From positions 1-64,000 of the forward strand of contig CAVQWX010000007.1 in NCBI GenBank assembly GCA_963717765.1: 64,000 nt of DNA, read 5' to 3'. The notes under the pieces are model-generated. The model had not been told where the DNA came from, made no database searches, and was given only the letters and a program-made list of their open reading frames with translations. Positions 43,707 through 52,193 of this stretch are shown here, one piece after another; position 1 is the first letter of the stretch; every line of letters starts with the position of its first letter. Position numbers and translations under genes: made by a program. The DNA is from JACDER01 sp963717765. Its GTDB lineage: Bacteria > Actinomycetota > Thermoleophilia > Gaiellales > Gaiellaceae.

Positions 43707-44126
43707 ATGACAACGGCAACTGGTAGAGGCTGGGCCGGATGGGTCGCATTCGCCGGCTGGCTAATGGTCATCATCGCCGCGATCGACTTCTTCGAGGGGT
43801 TGATCGCCGTGATCCGAGGCCAGTACTACGCGCTCACACCGAACCAGATCATCGTCTTCGACATGAGGACGTGGGGCTGGATAACCATGATCTGGGCGGT
43901 CGTCGTCGGTATCGCCGGGCTCGGGCTTTTGGCCGGAGCGGGCTGGGCGCGCTGGTTCACGATCATCGTCGGCATCATCACCTTCATCGAGCAACTCGCA
44001 TTCCTCGGGAACGCGGCCTACCCGCTGTGGACGCTCGCGGTCCTGGTGCTGACCGGCATCGTGCTCTTCGCGCTGATCGTCCGTTGGGGGCCGGCGCAAG
44101 AAGCGATAGTCAGAGAAGGGATGTAG
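43707..44126 (+). CDS. DUF7144-like integral membrane protein
   Basis: 139 residues with four hydrophobic segments at about 13-35, 56-78, 80-97 and 101-122. WVAFAGWLMVIIAAIDFFEG, then RTWGWITMIWAVVVGIAGLG match the DUF7144 family. No known function. AAAGGGGG precedes ATG 43707. Followed by a strong terminator hairpin. Confidence 0.75.
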   Translation: MTTATGRGWAGWVAFAGWLMVIIAAIDFFEGLIAVIRGQYYALTPNQIIVFDMRTWGWITMIWAVVVGIAGLGLLAGAGWARWFTIIVGIITFIEQLAFLGNAAYPLWTLAVLVLTGIVLFALIVRWGPAQEAIVREGM

Positions 44127-44138
44127 GCACTCGACGCG

Positions 44139-44160
44139 CGGGGCCGGTTCGCCGGCCCCG
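44139..44160. terminator. Stem-loop terminator with TTCG loop
   Basis: CGGGGCCGG-TTCG-CCGGCCCCG, a 9-bp perfect stem closed by a very stable UUCG tetraloop, between the convergent DUF7144 gene and ABC exporter gene. Works in both directions in principle; no U-tract. Confidence 0.75.
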
Positions 44161-44163
44161 CCG

Positions 44164-45987
44164 TCAGGTCGCGCGCGCGAGCGAGGCGACGGGCGCCGTC
44201 GCCAGCAGCGCGTCGCGAGCTGCCAGCGCCGCATAGCGTCCTCCGCCAAGGAGGAGATCCTCGTGCCGCCCGCGCTCGACGATCTTGCCGTGATCGAGGA
44301 CGACGATCTGCTCTGCGTCACGCACGGTAGAGAGGCGGTGGGCGATCGCGATCGTCGTCCGTCCCTCTGCCAACCGGTCGAGCGCCTCCTGCACGAGCCG
44401 CTCCGTCTCGGCGTCGAGTGAGCTCGTGGCCTCGTCGAGGACGAGGATCGGCGGGTTGCGGAGGATGGTGCGCGCGATCGCCATTCGCTGCTTCTCGCCC
44501 CCCGAGAAGCGGTAGCCGCGCTCGCCCACGACCGTGTCGTAGCCGTCGGGCAGCGCGGCGATGACGTGGTGGATGCGGGCGGCTTCGGCCGCGGCCTCGA
44601 TCTCCTCGTCTGTCGCCTCCGGCTTCGCAAAGCGGAGGTTCTCGCGCACGCTCGCGTGGAGGAGGTAGGTCTCCTGGGAGACGACCCCGACGAGGTCGGA
44701 GAGCGCCTTGAAGCTGACGTCGCGGATGTCGACCCCGCCGATCGTGATCCGGCCGCGCGAGACGTCGTACAGCCGCGCGACCAGGTACCCGAGCGTCGTC
44801 TTCCCCGAGCCCGTCTCACCCACGAGCGCGGTCGTAGTCCCCGCCGGCACCGTGAAGGAGGTGTCTTGGAGCGTCCAGTCGTCGCCGTAGCGGAACCAGA
44901 CGTCCTCGAAGACCACGTCTCCGGCCGTGGCCACCGCGATCGCGTCCGGCTTCTCCACGATGTCGATCGGCTGGTCGAGATACTCGAAGATGCGGTCGAA
45001 GAGCGCGAGCGAGGTCTGCACGTCCAGGCTGACGCCGAGCAGCGAGCCGACCGGGAAGAAGAGGCGTGTCTGGAGCGTGGTGAACGCGACCAGGGTCGGA
45101 ATCGTGATCGCGTGCGAGCCGTCCAGGATCAGCAGGCCGCCGAACCAGTACACCGCCGCCGGCATGACGGCGAAGCTCGTCTGGATCATCGCCATCACCC
45201 AGCGTCCGGTCATGCGCTGGCGTACTTCCAGGTCGGCGAGCCTGCGCGAGTCTGACTCGAAGCGGTCGGCCAGCTCGTCGCCGCGGCCCATCGTCTTGCC
45301 GAGCAGGATGCCGGAGACCGACAGCGACTCCTGCACGAGGCTGGAGATGTCGGCCAGGGTCTCCTGTGTCGTCTTCGCGATCCGGCGGCGCTCGTTTCCG
45401 ACGCGGCGCGTCAGCCAGGCGAAGAGGGGAATGAGCGCGAACGCGAACAGCGCCAGCTTCCAGCTGAGCAGCAGCATGCCGATCATCGTCGCCACGACCG
45501 TGGTCACGTTCGAGGCGATCGAGGTGGCCGTGTTGGTGACCACACTCTGGACGCCGCCGATGTCGTTCTGGATGCGGGACTGCACCTCTCCGGTGCGTGT
45601 GCGCGTGAAGAACGCGAGCGAGAGCCGCTGGAGGTGCCGGTAGACCGCCGCGCGCAGGTCGTGCATGACGTGCTGCCCGACCTGGTTCGAGAGCAGCGTC
45701 TGGTAGACGCCGAGCGCGCCGGTGACGATGGCGATCGCGATCATCGCGCCGGCGGCGATCGACAGCTCGGTGGCGTCGTTCTGGCCGATCGCCTCCAGCA
45801 CGCGCCTGAGCAGGAAGGCGGGGAGGACGCCCAGGCCCGCCGACAGGACGATCAGCGTGAGGACGGCGCTCAGCCGTGCCTTGTACGGCGCGAACAGGCG
45901 GCCGATTCGGCGGAGATTCGCCCGGCGAAGCTCAGGGTCGGAGGTACGCTCAGCAGGGGCTTGCGACGAGTGAAAGAACATCCCCAT
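44164..45987 (-). CDS. ABC exporter, fused membrane and ATPase domains
   Basis: 607 residues. Six TM helices in the first about 320 residues (type IV exporter fold), then the nucleotide-binding domain: Walker A ALVGETGSGKTTLG, Q-loop VGVVSQETYLL, signature YRFSGGEKQRMAIA, Walker B ILVLDEATSSLD and H-loop IAHRLSTV. Half-transporter that would act as a homodimer; substrate not predictable. ATG 45987 is divergent from the gene at 46018 with only 30 nt between. Confidence 0.92.
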   Translation of the reverse strand: MGMFFHSSQAPAERTSDPELRRANLRRIGRLFAPYKARLSAVLTLIVLSAGLGVLPAFLLRRVLEAIGQNDATELSIAAGAMIAIAIVTGALGVYQTLLSNQVGQHVMHDLRAAVYRHLQRLSLAFFTRTRTGEVQSRIQNDIGGVQSVVTNTATSIASNVTTVVATMIGMLLLSWKLALFAFALIPLFAWLTRRVGNERRRIAKTTQETLADISSLVQESLSVSGILLGKTMGRGDELADRFESDSRRLADLEVRQRMTGRWVMAMIQTSFAVMPAAVYWFGGLLILDGSHAITIPTLVAFTTLQTRLFFPVGSLLGVSLDVQTSLALFDRIFEYLDQPIDIVEKPDAIAVATAGDVVFEDVWFRYGDDWTLQDTSFTVPAGTTTALVGETGSGKTTLGYLVARLYDVSRGRITIGGVDIRDVSFKALSDLVGVVSQETYLLHASVRENLRFAKPEATDEEIEAAAEAARIHHVIAALPDGYDTVVGERGYRFSGGEKQRMAIARTILRNPPILVLDEATSSLDAETERLVQEALDRLAEGRTTIAIAHRLSTVRDAEQIVVLDHGKIVERGRHEDLLLGGGRYAALAARDALLATAPVASLARAT

Positions 45988-46017
45988 ACAGATCAGGGTA
46001 CGCCGTGAGCGTGGGTC

Positions 46018-46683
46018 GTGGCTGAGCCGCTCACGCTCTACCAGACGGAGTGGTGTCCCTTCTCCTCCGCGGTCCGCGAGGTCTTGACGGAGCTCGGGCT
46101 TTCGTTCCTCGCTCACCAGGTCGAGCCGTGGCCGGAGGACCGGGATGAGCTGCGCGCGGTCGCCGGGACCGACCAGATCCCCGTCCTCCAGGCCGAGGAC
46201 GGGACGCTCTATCGCGGGACGCGCGAGATTTACGCACACCTGCGCGACCGGTCGTCCTGGGCACACGCGGCCGCGCACCGGCATCGTTTCGGCGAGCATC
46301 GGGACGCGCGCGAGACGGACGTCCCCGGCCAGCTCATCGAGTACTTCCGCGGGACGGACGAGCTCGAGCCGGCGCCGGACACGCCCGACGAGGCTGTCGT
46401 CGTCGACGTCCCCGAGCAGAAGCGGTACGAGCTACGGCTCGACGGGCGCCTCATCGGGATCGCGGCCTACCGGCGGCGCGAAGGGCGGATCTCCTTCACG
46501 CACACCGAGGTGGAGGAAGAGTGCTCCGGGCGCGGCTTCGGCACGCAGCTCGTGCTCGCGGCGCTGGACGACGCTCGTCGGCGGCATCTGGACGTCGTGC
46601 CGCTCTGCCCGTTCGTCGCTCATCTGATCGACGAACACCCCGAGTACCGTGATCTCCTCGAGGCGGGATACGGTTTCCACTAG
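46018..46683 (+). CDS. Fusion of glutaredoxin/GST-N-like domain and small GNAT domain
   Basis: 221 residues. The first about 80 form a thioredoxin-fold module: LTLYQTEWCPFSSAVREVL with a CPFS active site, QIPVLQAEDGTLYRGTREI. After a linker (about 95-125) comes the compact acetyltransferase-like domain: RYELRLDGRLIGIAAYRRRE, FTHTEVEEECSGRGFGTQLV (acetyl-CoA loop), VVPLCPFVAHLIDEHPEYRD. This second domain resembles the NATD1/YidJ-like GNAT group. I do not know a characterised protein with this pairing; it suggests redox-linked acyl transfer or thiol handling. GTG 46018. Confidence 0.75.
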   Translation: MAEPLTLYQTEWCPFSSAVREVLTELGLSFLAHQVEPWPEDRDELRAVAGTDQIPVLQAEDGTLYRGTREIYAHLRDRSSWAHAAAHRHRFGEHRDARETDVPGQLIEYFRGTDELEPAPDTPDEAVVVDVPEQKRYELRLDGRLIGIAAYRRREGRISFTHTEVEEECSGRGFGTQLVLAALDDARRRHLDVVPLCPFVAHLIDEHPEYRDLLEAGYGFH

Positions 46684-46692
46684 GAGGTGCGA

Positions 46693-46938
46693 ATGGCAGA
46701 CGAGCAGATCCACAATCACATCGAGCAGCTGGTGGAGGAAGAGCAGGCCTTGTTGGAGCGCGCCGGCCACGAGGACGGGCTCACCGGGGAGGAGCGGCGT
46801 CGGCTCGAGCAGATCCGCGTGAGCCTCGACCAGAGCTGGGATCTTCTGCGGCAGCGCCGGGCGCTCCGCGAGCACGGTCTGGACGTGGACGCGGCGCACG
46901 TGCGCGACGCCGAGGTCGTCGAAAACTACGAGCAGTAG
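46693..46938 (+). CDS. DUF2630 protein
   Basis: 81 residues, highly charged and helical. IHNHIEQLVEEEQALLERAG, RRLEQIRVSLDQSWDLLRQR, RALREHGLD is the DUF2630 pattern. ATG 46693 follows TAGGAGGTGCGA, a good ribosome binding site. Function unknown; 9 nt after the fusion gene. Confidence 0.85.
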   Translation: MADEQIHNHIEQLVEEEQALLERAGHEDGLTGEERRRLEQIRVSLDQSWDLLRQRRALREHGLDVDAAHVRDAEVVENYEQ

Positions 46939-47042
46939 CGCCTTCGGCGCCCTAACAGATTCTTTCCGAAAGCCTTACGGACGGCTGAGCCGCGGCTGCT
47001 TTCCTTCCTGGGAGAATCGTTCACCAACGAAAGGGAAAATCC

Positions 47043-47351
47043 GTGAAGAAAGTTGCGGCACTGGTTGTTCTCCTCGGCGCGCTCACCATGTCGGCGGTCG
47101 CGTTCGCAGGTAACGGGGCCGGGATCGACGCCCGCCTCGCCAAGCTCGACGCGCACGTCGCCAAGTACCACTCGAAGTGCGACGTCAACCCCAAGGCCAG
47201 GTGCTCCGCCGTCAAGACGCGGATGTCGGCGCGCCTGACCAAGATCGAGGGCAAGCTGGACGCCCGCATCGCGAAGGTCAAGAACGCCGACCGCAAGGCG
47301 AAGCTCCAGGGCGTGCGCGCCCACATCTCGTCGCTTCTCGCCTCTCTCTAA
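47043..47351 (+). CDS. Small secreted helical protein
   Basis: 102 residues. Signal peptide MKKVAALVVLLGALTMSAVAFA, cleaved near residue 22. The mature part is Lys/Ala-rich with repeated RLAKLDAHVAKY, RMSARLTKIEGKLDARIAKV, suggesting a coiled coil, and has two Cys (CDVNPKARC) that could pair. GTG 47043 with GAAAGGG upstream. Own terminator at 47371. Function not recognised. Confidence 0.75.
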   Translation: MKKVAALVVLLGALTMSAVAFAGNGAGIDARLAKLDAHVAKYHSKCDVNPKARCSAVKTRMSARLTKIEGKLDARIAKVKNADRKAKLQGVRAHISSLLASL

Positions 47352-47370
47352 CTCGTACGACCGACTCATC

Positions 47371-47401
47371 GAGTGGCGGACCGCTTGCCGGTCCGCCACT
47401 C
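47371..47401 (+). terminator. Strong intrinsic terminator
   Basis: GAGTGGCGGACC-GCTTGCC-GGTCCGCCACTC, perfect 12-bp stem and 7-nt loop, followed by TCTTTCC, 19 nt after the small secreted protein. It ends 7 nt before the GTG of the ureohydrolase, so that gene must be transcribed from within or past it, or may be attenuated by it. Confidence 0.75.
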
Positions 47402-47408
47402 TCTTTCC

Positions 47409-48374
47409 GTGCTCGACCCGGTTCACCGCTGGAGTGACCACGGCGAGAAGCCCGACTACGCGGGGCTGCTCACGTTCGGCTCGCTGCCGTGGACGGAGGA
47501 TCCCGCGCAACTCGACGGCGTGGACGTGGCCGTGGTCGGCGCGCCGACGGACGACCTCACCTCTGATCGCCCGGGCGCGCGGTTCGGGCCGCGTGCCATC
47601 CGCGCCGCCGGCTGTCCCTGGGGCCCTCACCTCGAGGCGAAGGTCGATGCCTCGCAGGTGCTACGCATGGTCGACTACGGCGATGCCCCGGTCATTCCCA
47701 GCGATCCGGCCGTGTCCCACGCGGCCATCGAGCGCGTGGTCGGCGAAGTCCTCACCGCGGGCGCGATCCCGATCGTCCTGGGCGGCGACCACTCGATCGC
47801 CGAGCCCGACATCCGTGCCTGCTCCGCGCAGCACGGCCCCGTAGGCCTCGTCCACTTCGACACGCACACCGACACCGGCCGTGAGGTCTACGGCGTCGAG
47901 ATCTCCCACGGCACGCCGATGTTCCGCCTGGTGGAGGCGGGTGCAGTCGATCCGGAGCGCTACGTCCAGATCGGCCTGCGCGGATACTGGCCGGGCGAGT
48001 CCGAGTTCGGCTGGCAGGAGGAGCGCGGGATCACGAGCTTCTTCATGCACGACGTGCGCGAGCTCGGCATCCAGCAGATCGTCGGCCGGACGCTCGCGCT
48101 GGTGGAGGACGGGCCCGTGTTTCTCTCCGTCGACGTCGACGTGCTGGATCCGGCCTTCGCGCCCGGGACGGGCACGCCGGAGCCCGGCGGGATGAGCAGC
48201 GTCGACCTGCTGTGGGCGTGCCGGACGGTCGCCGCCGGCGTCTCGCTGGTCGGGGCCGACGTGGTGGAGGTGTGTCCCTCGAACGTGGGCTCGCTGGATA
48301 TCACCGCGCTCGTCGCCGAACGCGTCGTCCGCGAGATCATGACCGGCATCGCGCTGCGACGCAGCTCGAGCTAG
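47409..48374 (+). CDS. Ureohydrolase (agmatinase/arginase family)
   Basis: 321 residues from GTG 47409. All binuclear Mn ligands are present: His128 in LGGDHSI, Asp151/His153/Asp155 in HFDTHTDTG, Asp242 and Asp244 in SVDVDVLDPAFAPGTGTPEP. GGMSSVDLL supports the agmatinase-like branch; guanidinobutyrase or similar activity is equally possible. The GTG lies just behind a terminator hairpin and has no ribosome binding site, which is unusual and may mean a leaderless or attenuated message. Confidence 0.85.
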   Translation: MLDPVHRWSDHGEKPDYAGLLTFGSLPWTEDPAQLDGVDVAVVGAPTDDLTSDRPGARFGPRAIRAAGCPWGPHLEAKVDASQVLRMVDYGDAPVIPSDPAVSHAAIERVVGEVLTAGAIPIVLGGDHSIAEPDIRACSAQHGPVGLVHFDTHTDTGREVYGVEISHGTPMFRLVEAGAVDPERYVQIGLRGYWPGESEFGWQEERGITSFFMHDVRELGIQQIVGRTLALVEDGPVFLSVDVDVLDPAFAPGTGTPEPGGMSSVDLLWACRTVAAGVSLVGADVVEVCPSNVGSLDITALVAERVVREIMTGIALRRSSS

Positions 48375-48375
48375 A

Positions 48376-48859
48376 TCAAGCGGCGGCGACCAGCTCCGCC
48401 GTGCGGGTGCAGACCCCGCCCGAGATCGGCACGACATACGGGACGGCCAGCCGCGAAGCGCGCGCACCGAGAACTCCATCGTGTTGATGGCCTGGAGGCC
48501 GTGCGCGCCCCGGCCGCGCTCAGCAGGCCGATCACCTTGTCGTGCAAGTACGGGGGATCCCGGGTGCCGATCAGGTGCAGCCAGTCGAGCGCGTTCTTGA
48601 AGGCTCCCGAGATCGTCCCCTGATACAGCGGGCTGCTCCAGATCAGCCCGTCGGCCGCGTAGCAGGACGCGAGCAGGTGCTCGGCGCCCTCCGTCGGGTC
48701 GGCGAGGTCCGGGTTGTACATCGGGAGGTCGAGCTCGCGCAGGTCGAGGAGCTCGATCTCGGCACCTGCGGCCTCCGCTCCCGCGAGCGCACGCTTCAGC
48801 GCGGTCCGGCTGCGGGAGACACGCGCAAGCGAGCCGCCGAGCCCGACGATCTTCGCCAT
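48376..48859 (-). pseudogene. NADPH-dependent FMN reductase with two frameshifts
   Basis: ATG 48859 gives KIVGLGGSLARVSRSRTALK, LDLRELDLPMYNPDLAD, WSSPLYQGTISGAFKNALDW, the flavodoxin-like FMN reductase fold. At about 48510 the conserved text (GAHGLQAINTMEFSVRALRG) moves to a second frame and at about 48440 (VPYVVPISGGVCTRTAELVA) to a third, ending TGA 48376-48378. Two single-base losses explain this. Start overlaps the cupin stop (TGATG). Either decayed or mis-sequenced. Confidence 0.65.
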
Positions 48860-49194
48860 CAGGACTCGGGCTTGGGACGCGTCGGCGAGTCGACGCACAC
48901 GACCCGCGCGTCCTCGTCCCCGAGCACGGAGTAGCTGTGCGCGACGCCTGCCGGCGTGACGATCACGTCGCCGGGACCGGCATCCAACGACTCACCTTCG
49001 ACCGTCCAGCGCATCCGGCCCGATCGGATGGTGATCACGTGGTCCTGCGGAGGGTCGTGCACGTGCACCTCCTTGACCTGGCCGGCCGGATGCGTGACCA
49101 GGTGCACCTCCACGTAGTCGAGCCAGATCCCCTCGTCCTCGTCGTCGGGACGGACGAAGCGGCTGTAGTCGGTCTTGTCGGTGATCTTGACCAT
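48859..49194 (-). CDS. Cupin-domain protein
   Basis: 111 residues. PAGQVKEVHVHDPPQDHVIT (H-x-H and a later His), RMRWTVEGESLDAGPGDVIV and TPAGVAHSYSVLGDEDARVV are cupin motifs 1 and 2. Third gene of the esterase-SDR-cupin-FMN reductase operon. Likely isomerase or a metal-dependent oxygenase; not resolvable. Confidence 0.8.
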   Translation of the reverse strand: MVKITDKTDYSRFVRPDDEDEGIWLDYVEVHLVTHPAGQVKEVHVHDPPQDHVITIRSGRMRWTVEGESLDAGPGDVIVTPAGVAHSYSVLGDEDARVVCVDSPTRPKPES

Positions 49195-49203
49195 GCACCC
49201 TCC

Positions 49204-49983
49204 TCAGGTCGTCTTGATGAGCCCGCCGTCGATGACGTAGTTGGAGCCTGTCACGTTCGCGGCCCGGGGCGAAGCGAGAAACGCGACGAGTGCGGCGACC
49301 TCTTCGGGCTTCGTGAAGCGTCCCGTGGGCATCGCCGCGGTGGCCATCTCCCGGACCCGGCTCGCATCGATGTCGTTCGCGGCCCCGATCGTGGCGGCGA
49401 CGCCGCGGTCGCCCAGCCAGAGATCGGTCTCGACGGGGCCGGGAGACACGCTGTTGACGCGAATTCCCTTCGGGCCGAGCTCCTGCGAGATCGCTTTCGC
49501 CATGTTGACGAGCGCGGCCTTGGCCGCGCCGTAGTCCACGACGAGGCCGTCGGGATGGAAGAACGCGTTCACGGAGGCGACGTTCACGATCGATCCGCCG
49601 CCCTGCTCCACCATCCGCTCCACGGCCGCACGCGTGGCGCGCAGTGCCGAGAAGAAGTTGAGCTGGAGCGAGTGCTCGAAGTCCTCGACGCTCGTCTGCA
49701 GGAACCCTTCCAGTCGGAGCTCGACGGCGCCGACGTTGTTTACGAGGACGTCCACGCGGCCGTGCTGGCCCGCCGCCTCGCCCACCAGCCGCTCGGGCCC
49801 GCCTGGCTCGCCCAGGTCGACCGCGACCGCGGTCACGCCCCCCAGTCCCTCCAGCGTGTCGACCGTGCGCGCGCCCGCGACGACAACCGCTCCCTCAGCG
49901 GCGAGTGCGCGCACGACGGCGAGGCCGATGCCCTTGCTCGCGCCGGTGACGACGGCGACCTTCCCCTCGAGCTCGAGGTCCAC
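49204..49983 (-). CDS. Short-chain dehydrogenase/reductase
   Basis: 259 residues, classical SDR. Cofactor loop VTGASKGIGLAVV, VDVLVNNVGAVEL, catalytic Ser in NVASVNAFF and Tyr/Lys in VDYGAAKAALVN, SPGPVETDLW and the C-terminal VTGSNYVIDGGL. NAD(P)-dependent oxidoreductase of unknown substrate. 28 nt after the esterase, 9 nt before the cupin. Confidence 0.9.
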   Translation of the reverse strand: MDLELEGKVAVVTGASKGIGLAVVRALAAEGAVVVAGARTVDTLEGLGGVTAVAVDLGEPGGPERLVGEAAGQHGRVDVLVNNVGAVELRLEGFLQTSVEDFEHSLQLNFFSALRATRAAVERMVEQGGGSIVNVASVNAFFHPDGLVVDYGAAKAALVNMAKAISQELGPKGIRVNSVSPGPVETDLWLGDRGVAATIGAANDIDASRVREMATAAMPTGRFTKPEEVAALVAFLASPRAANVTGSNYVIDGGLIKTT

Positions 49984-50011
49984 GCTACTCCGCTAGAGAG
50001 TCGACGGCATC

Positions 50012-50827
50012 TCAACTCGTCTCCGCGTTGACGTCGGCCAGCCAGCTGTCGACGGCGGCGGTGACCTCTTCCCAGCCGGGCGCGGCCATGTGCAGGTGCG
50101 GCCGTCCCTCGAACTCGATGTAGTCCGTGCGGGCCGGAGACTTCTCGTACTTCTTGTACTGCGCCTTGGTCACCGACGCCGGGACGGTGTGGTCCTTGTC
50201 CGCGCCAACCAGCAGGAGCGGCGGCCGCTCCTCGTTCTTGAAGTGGACCTCCGTCGGCGGGTGCAGATGGAAGTTGGCGAAGCCGGCCTCGTAGATGATC
50301 TGACCCGTCTCGGGAACGTAATAGCGCTCGTAGGCTTTCTGCGCCTCTTCCGGTGGGAACGTGTTCACGAACCCGTACGTGAATTCCTCGAGCGTGAGCG
50401 ACACGACGCCGTGCCACTTGGACGGATGGGCAAGGGAGGGCGAGCTCACCTTCAGCGTCGAGTACGGAAGCTTGAGAATGCCCTTGGGCGGCGCGGGGCT
50501 CATCGCCACGGCGGCCCGACCCAGGCCCCGGTCGGCCAGTAGCTCGACGATGAGCCCGCCGAACGAGTGCCCGAGCAGCACCGGCGGCTGGTCGAGGTCC
50601 TTGATCAGCCCTTCGTAGTGGTGGACGATCTCCTGGATGCCGAGGCCGGCCGAGTCCTCGGCGGTCTCACGCATCTCCTCGACGTCGCCGTGCTTGCGCG
50701 GCCATTCCGGCGCCGACACCGCGTAGCCTCGCTTGGAGAAGTAGTCCAAATAGTTCTCCCAGCTGCGCGCCGAGAGCCAGGCGCCGTGGATGAGCAGTAG
50801 GGGGACGTTTCCGGTGGCAGCCGACAC
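50012..50827 (-). CDS. Alpha/beta hydrolase
   Basis: 271 residues. LLLIHGAWLSARSWENYLD (oxyanion side), VLLGHSFGGLIVELL (Ser nucleophile), LLVGADKDHTVPA (acid) and GRPHLHMAAPGWEE (His) give a full triad. Resembles small non-haem haloperoxidase-like esterases. GTG 50827 is directly preceded by GGGAGGAACC, so the longer ATG start at 50854 is rejected. First gene of a four-gene minus-strand operon. Confidence 0.87.
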   Translation of the reverse strand: MSAATGNVPLLLIHGAWLSARSWENYLDYFSKRGYAVSAPEWPRKHGDVEEMRETAEDSAGLGIQEIVHHYEGLIKDLDQPPVLLGHSFGGLIVELLADRGLGRAAVAMSPAPPKGILKLPYSTLKVSSPSLAHPSKWHGVVSLTLEEFTYGFVNTFPPEEAQKAYERYYVPETGQIIYEAGFANFHLHPPTEVHFKNEERPPLLLVGADKDHTVPASVTKAQYKKYEKSPARTDYIEFEGRPHLHMAAPGWEEVTAAVDSWLADVNAETS

Positions 50828-50881
50828 GGTTCCTCCCTTCGTTGACAAGCTCACCCTACGCCGCGACTATCCTCGCCGCAG

Positions 50882-51764
50882 GTGGACCTGACCGGCTACG
50901 CGGAGATCACCAGCGTCGTCGTCTCGCGCAGGGGCGAGATCGTCCAGGAGGAGTACCTCGAGGGCGACGCGGACACGCTGCGGAACACCCGCTCGTGCAC
51001 CAAGACGGTCGCGTCGGTGCTCACCGGCATCGCGATCGAGCGCGGCCTCGTCCGCGGCGTTGAGGCGTCGCTCGTCGAGCTGCTCGGAGCCTGTGTGGAC
51101 GATCCGCGCAAGCGCGCGATCACCGTCCGCGACGTCCTCACGATGTCGTCCTGCCTCGACTGCGACGACTGGGACGAGGCCTCGCCCGGCAACGAGGAGC
51201 TGATGTACCCGCAAGAGGACTGGCTGGGCTTCGCCCTCGGGCTCCCGGTGCGGGAGAGCCGCGGCTTCTCGTACTGCACTGCCGGCGTCGTCGCGCTCGG
51301 CGTTGCGCTCGAGCAGGCAGTGGGCGGCTCGCTGCCCGATTTCGCGCGGCGTGAGCTCTTCGATCCCTTGACGATCGAGCGGGCGGAGTGGCAGAAGACG
51401 CCGCGCGGCCAGGTCTCGACGCGCGGGCGGGCTCCTCCTCACGAGCCGCTCGCTGCTGAAGCTTGGGGAGGTGTACCTACGCGGAGGAGGCGACGTCGTC
51501 CCTCGCGCGTGGGTGGAGGAGTCGCCCCGCGCGCACGCGCGGATCGACGAGCGGACGGAGTACGGCTACCTCTGGTGGCTCCGCCGCTACGGCGGCGAAG
51601 TCTGCTTCTTCATGAGCGGGATGGGCGGCAACCGGGTGCACGTCTTCCCGGGGCTCGAGCTGGTCGCGGTGATCACCAGCGCCAACTTCGGGCGGCGGGA
51701 CGCCCATGCGCTCAGCGACCGCCTCTTGGAAGAGCAGATCTTGAGCTCTAGGATTGTGGAGTGA
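50882..51764 (+). pseudogene. Serine hydrolase (beta-lactamase family) with a frameshift
   Basis: GTG 50882 opens directly in the domain (EITSVVVSRRGEIVQEEYLE), with S-x-x-K at TRSCTKTVASVL and YCTAGVVALG. Near 51418-51424 the homologous text (GGLLLTSRSLLKLGEVYLRG, VPRAWVEESPRAHARID, GYLWWLRRYGGEVCFFMSGM) continues in another frame to TGA 51764. One base change explains it. The N-terminus also looks short. The stop overlaps the next GTG by 4 nt. Confidence 0.65.
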
Positions 51765-52111
51765 GGAAGGCGTTCGGAATCGCAGTCGCCGCCGCGCTCA
51801 TCGCCGCAGCCGCTGTCGTGGCCATCCTCCTTGCGTTTCCCTCCGGCACGCGCGCGGAAGGTGCGCTTCAGAGCTGCCCGGGAGCGTTCCCGCCCAAGCG
51901 TCCCGAGCTCGCGAGCGTCAAGGCCTCCGGGATGGCCTGCTGGGCGGCCAAGCTCCTGCTCGACGAGGCGATGGAGCAGCGGGTCGGGTCGAAGAAGACG
52001 ATCAAGCTGCTCGGGTTCACGTGCCGCTTAAAGCCCGAGACCGAGGCCTCGGGCGTCGTCTCGTGCACGGGCCACGGCGCGTCTGCGCGCGCGGCCTTCA
52101 GCGTCTTCTAG
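51761..52111 (+). CDS. Small secreted or membrane-anchored protein with four Cys
   Basis: 116 residues. Hydrophobic N-terminus FGIAVAAALIAAAAVVAILL with cleavage or anchoring near residue 31. The mature part has Cys in LQSCPGAF, GMACWAAK, GFTCRLKP and VSCTGHG, likely two disulfides. No family recognised. GTG 51761 overlaps the serine hydrolase stop (GTGA). Confidence 0.65.
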   Translation: MRKAFGIAVAAALIAAAAVVAILLAFPSGTRAEGALQSCPGAFPPKRPELASVKASGMACWAAKLLLDEAMEQRVGSKKTIKLLGFTCRLKPETEASGVVSCTGHGASARAAFSVF

Positions 52112-52117
52112 CTGCTG

Positions 52118-52152
52118 GCTGGAAGCGACGGCGCGAAGCCGCCGTAGCCCGG
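52118..52152. repeat. Short palindromic repeat, copy 1
   Basis: GCTGGAAGCGACGGCGCGAA followed by GCCGCCGTAGCCCGG, just after the secreted-protein stop and 42 nt before the ThiF-type gene. It shares its framework with the copy at 53055-53090 inside that gene: GCTGGAAGCG, GACGGCG, AAGCCG, GCCCGG. Confidence 0.5.
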
Positions 52153-52193
52153 GGAAGATTCGTGACCCCGCAAGCGTTCTCTATCCTCACAGG

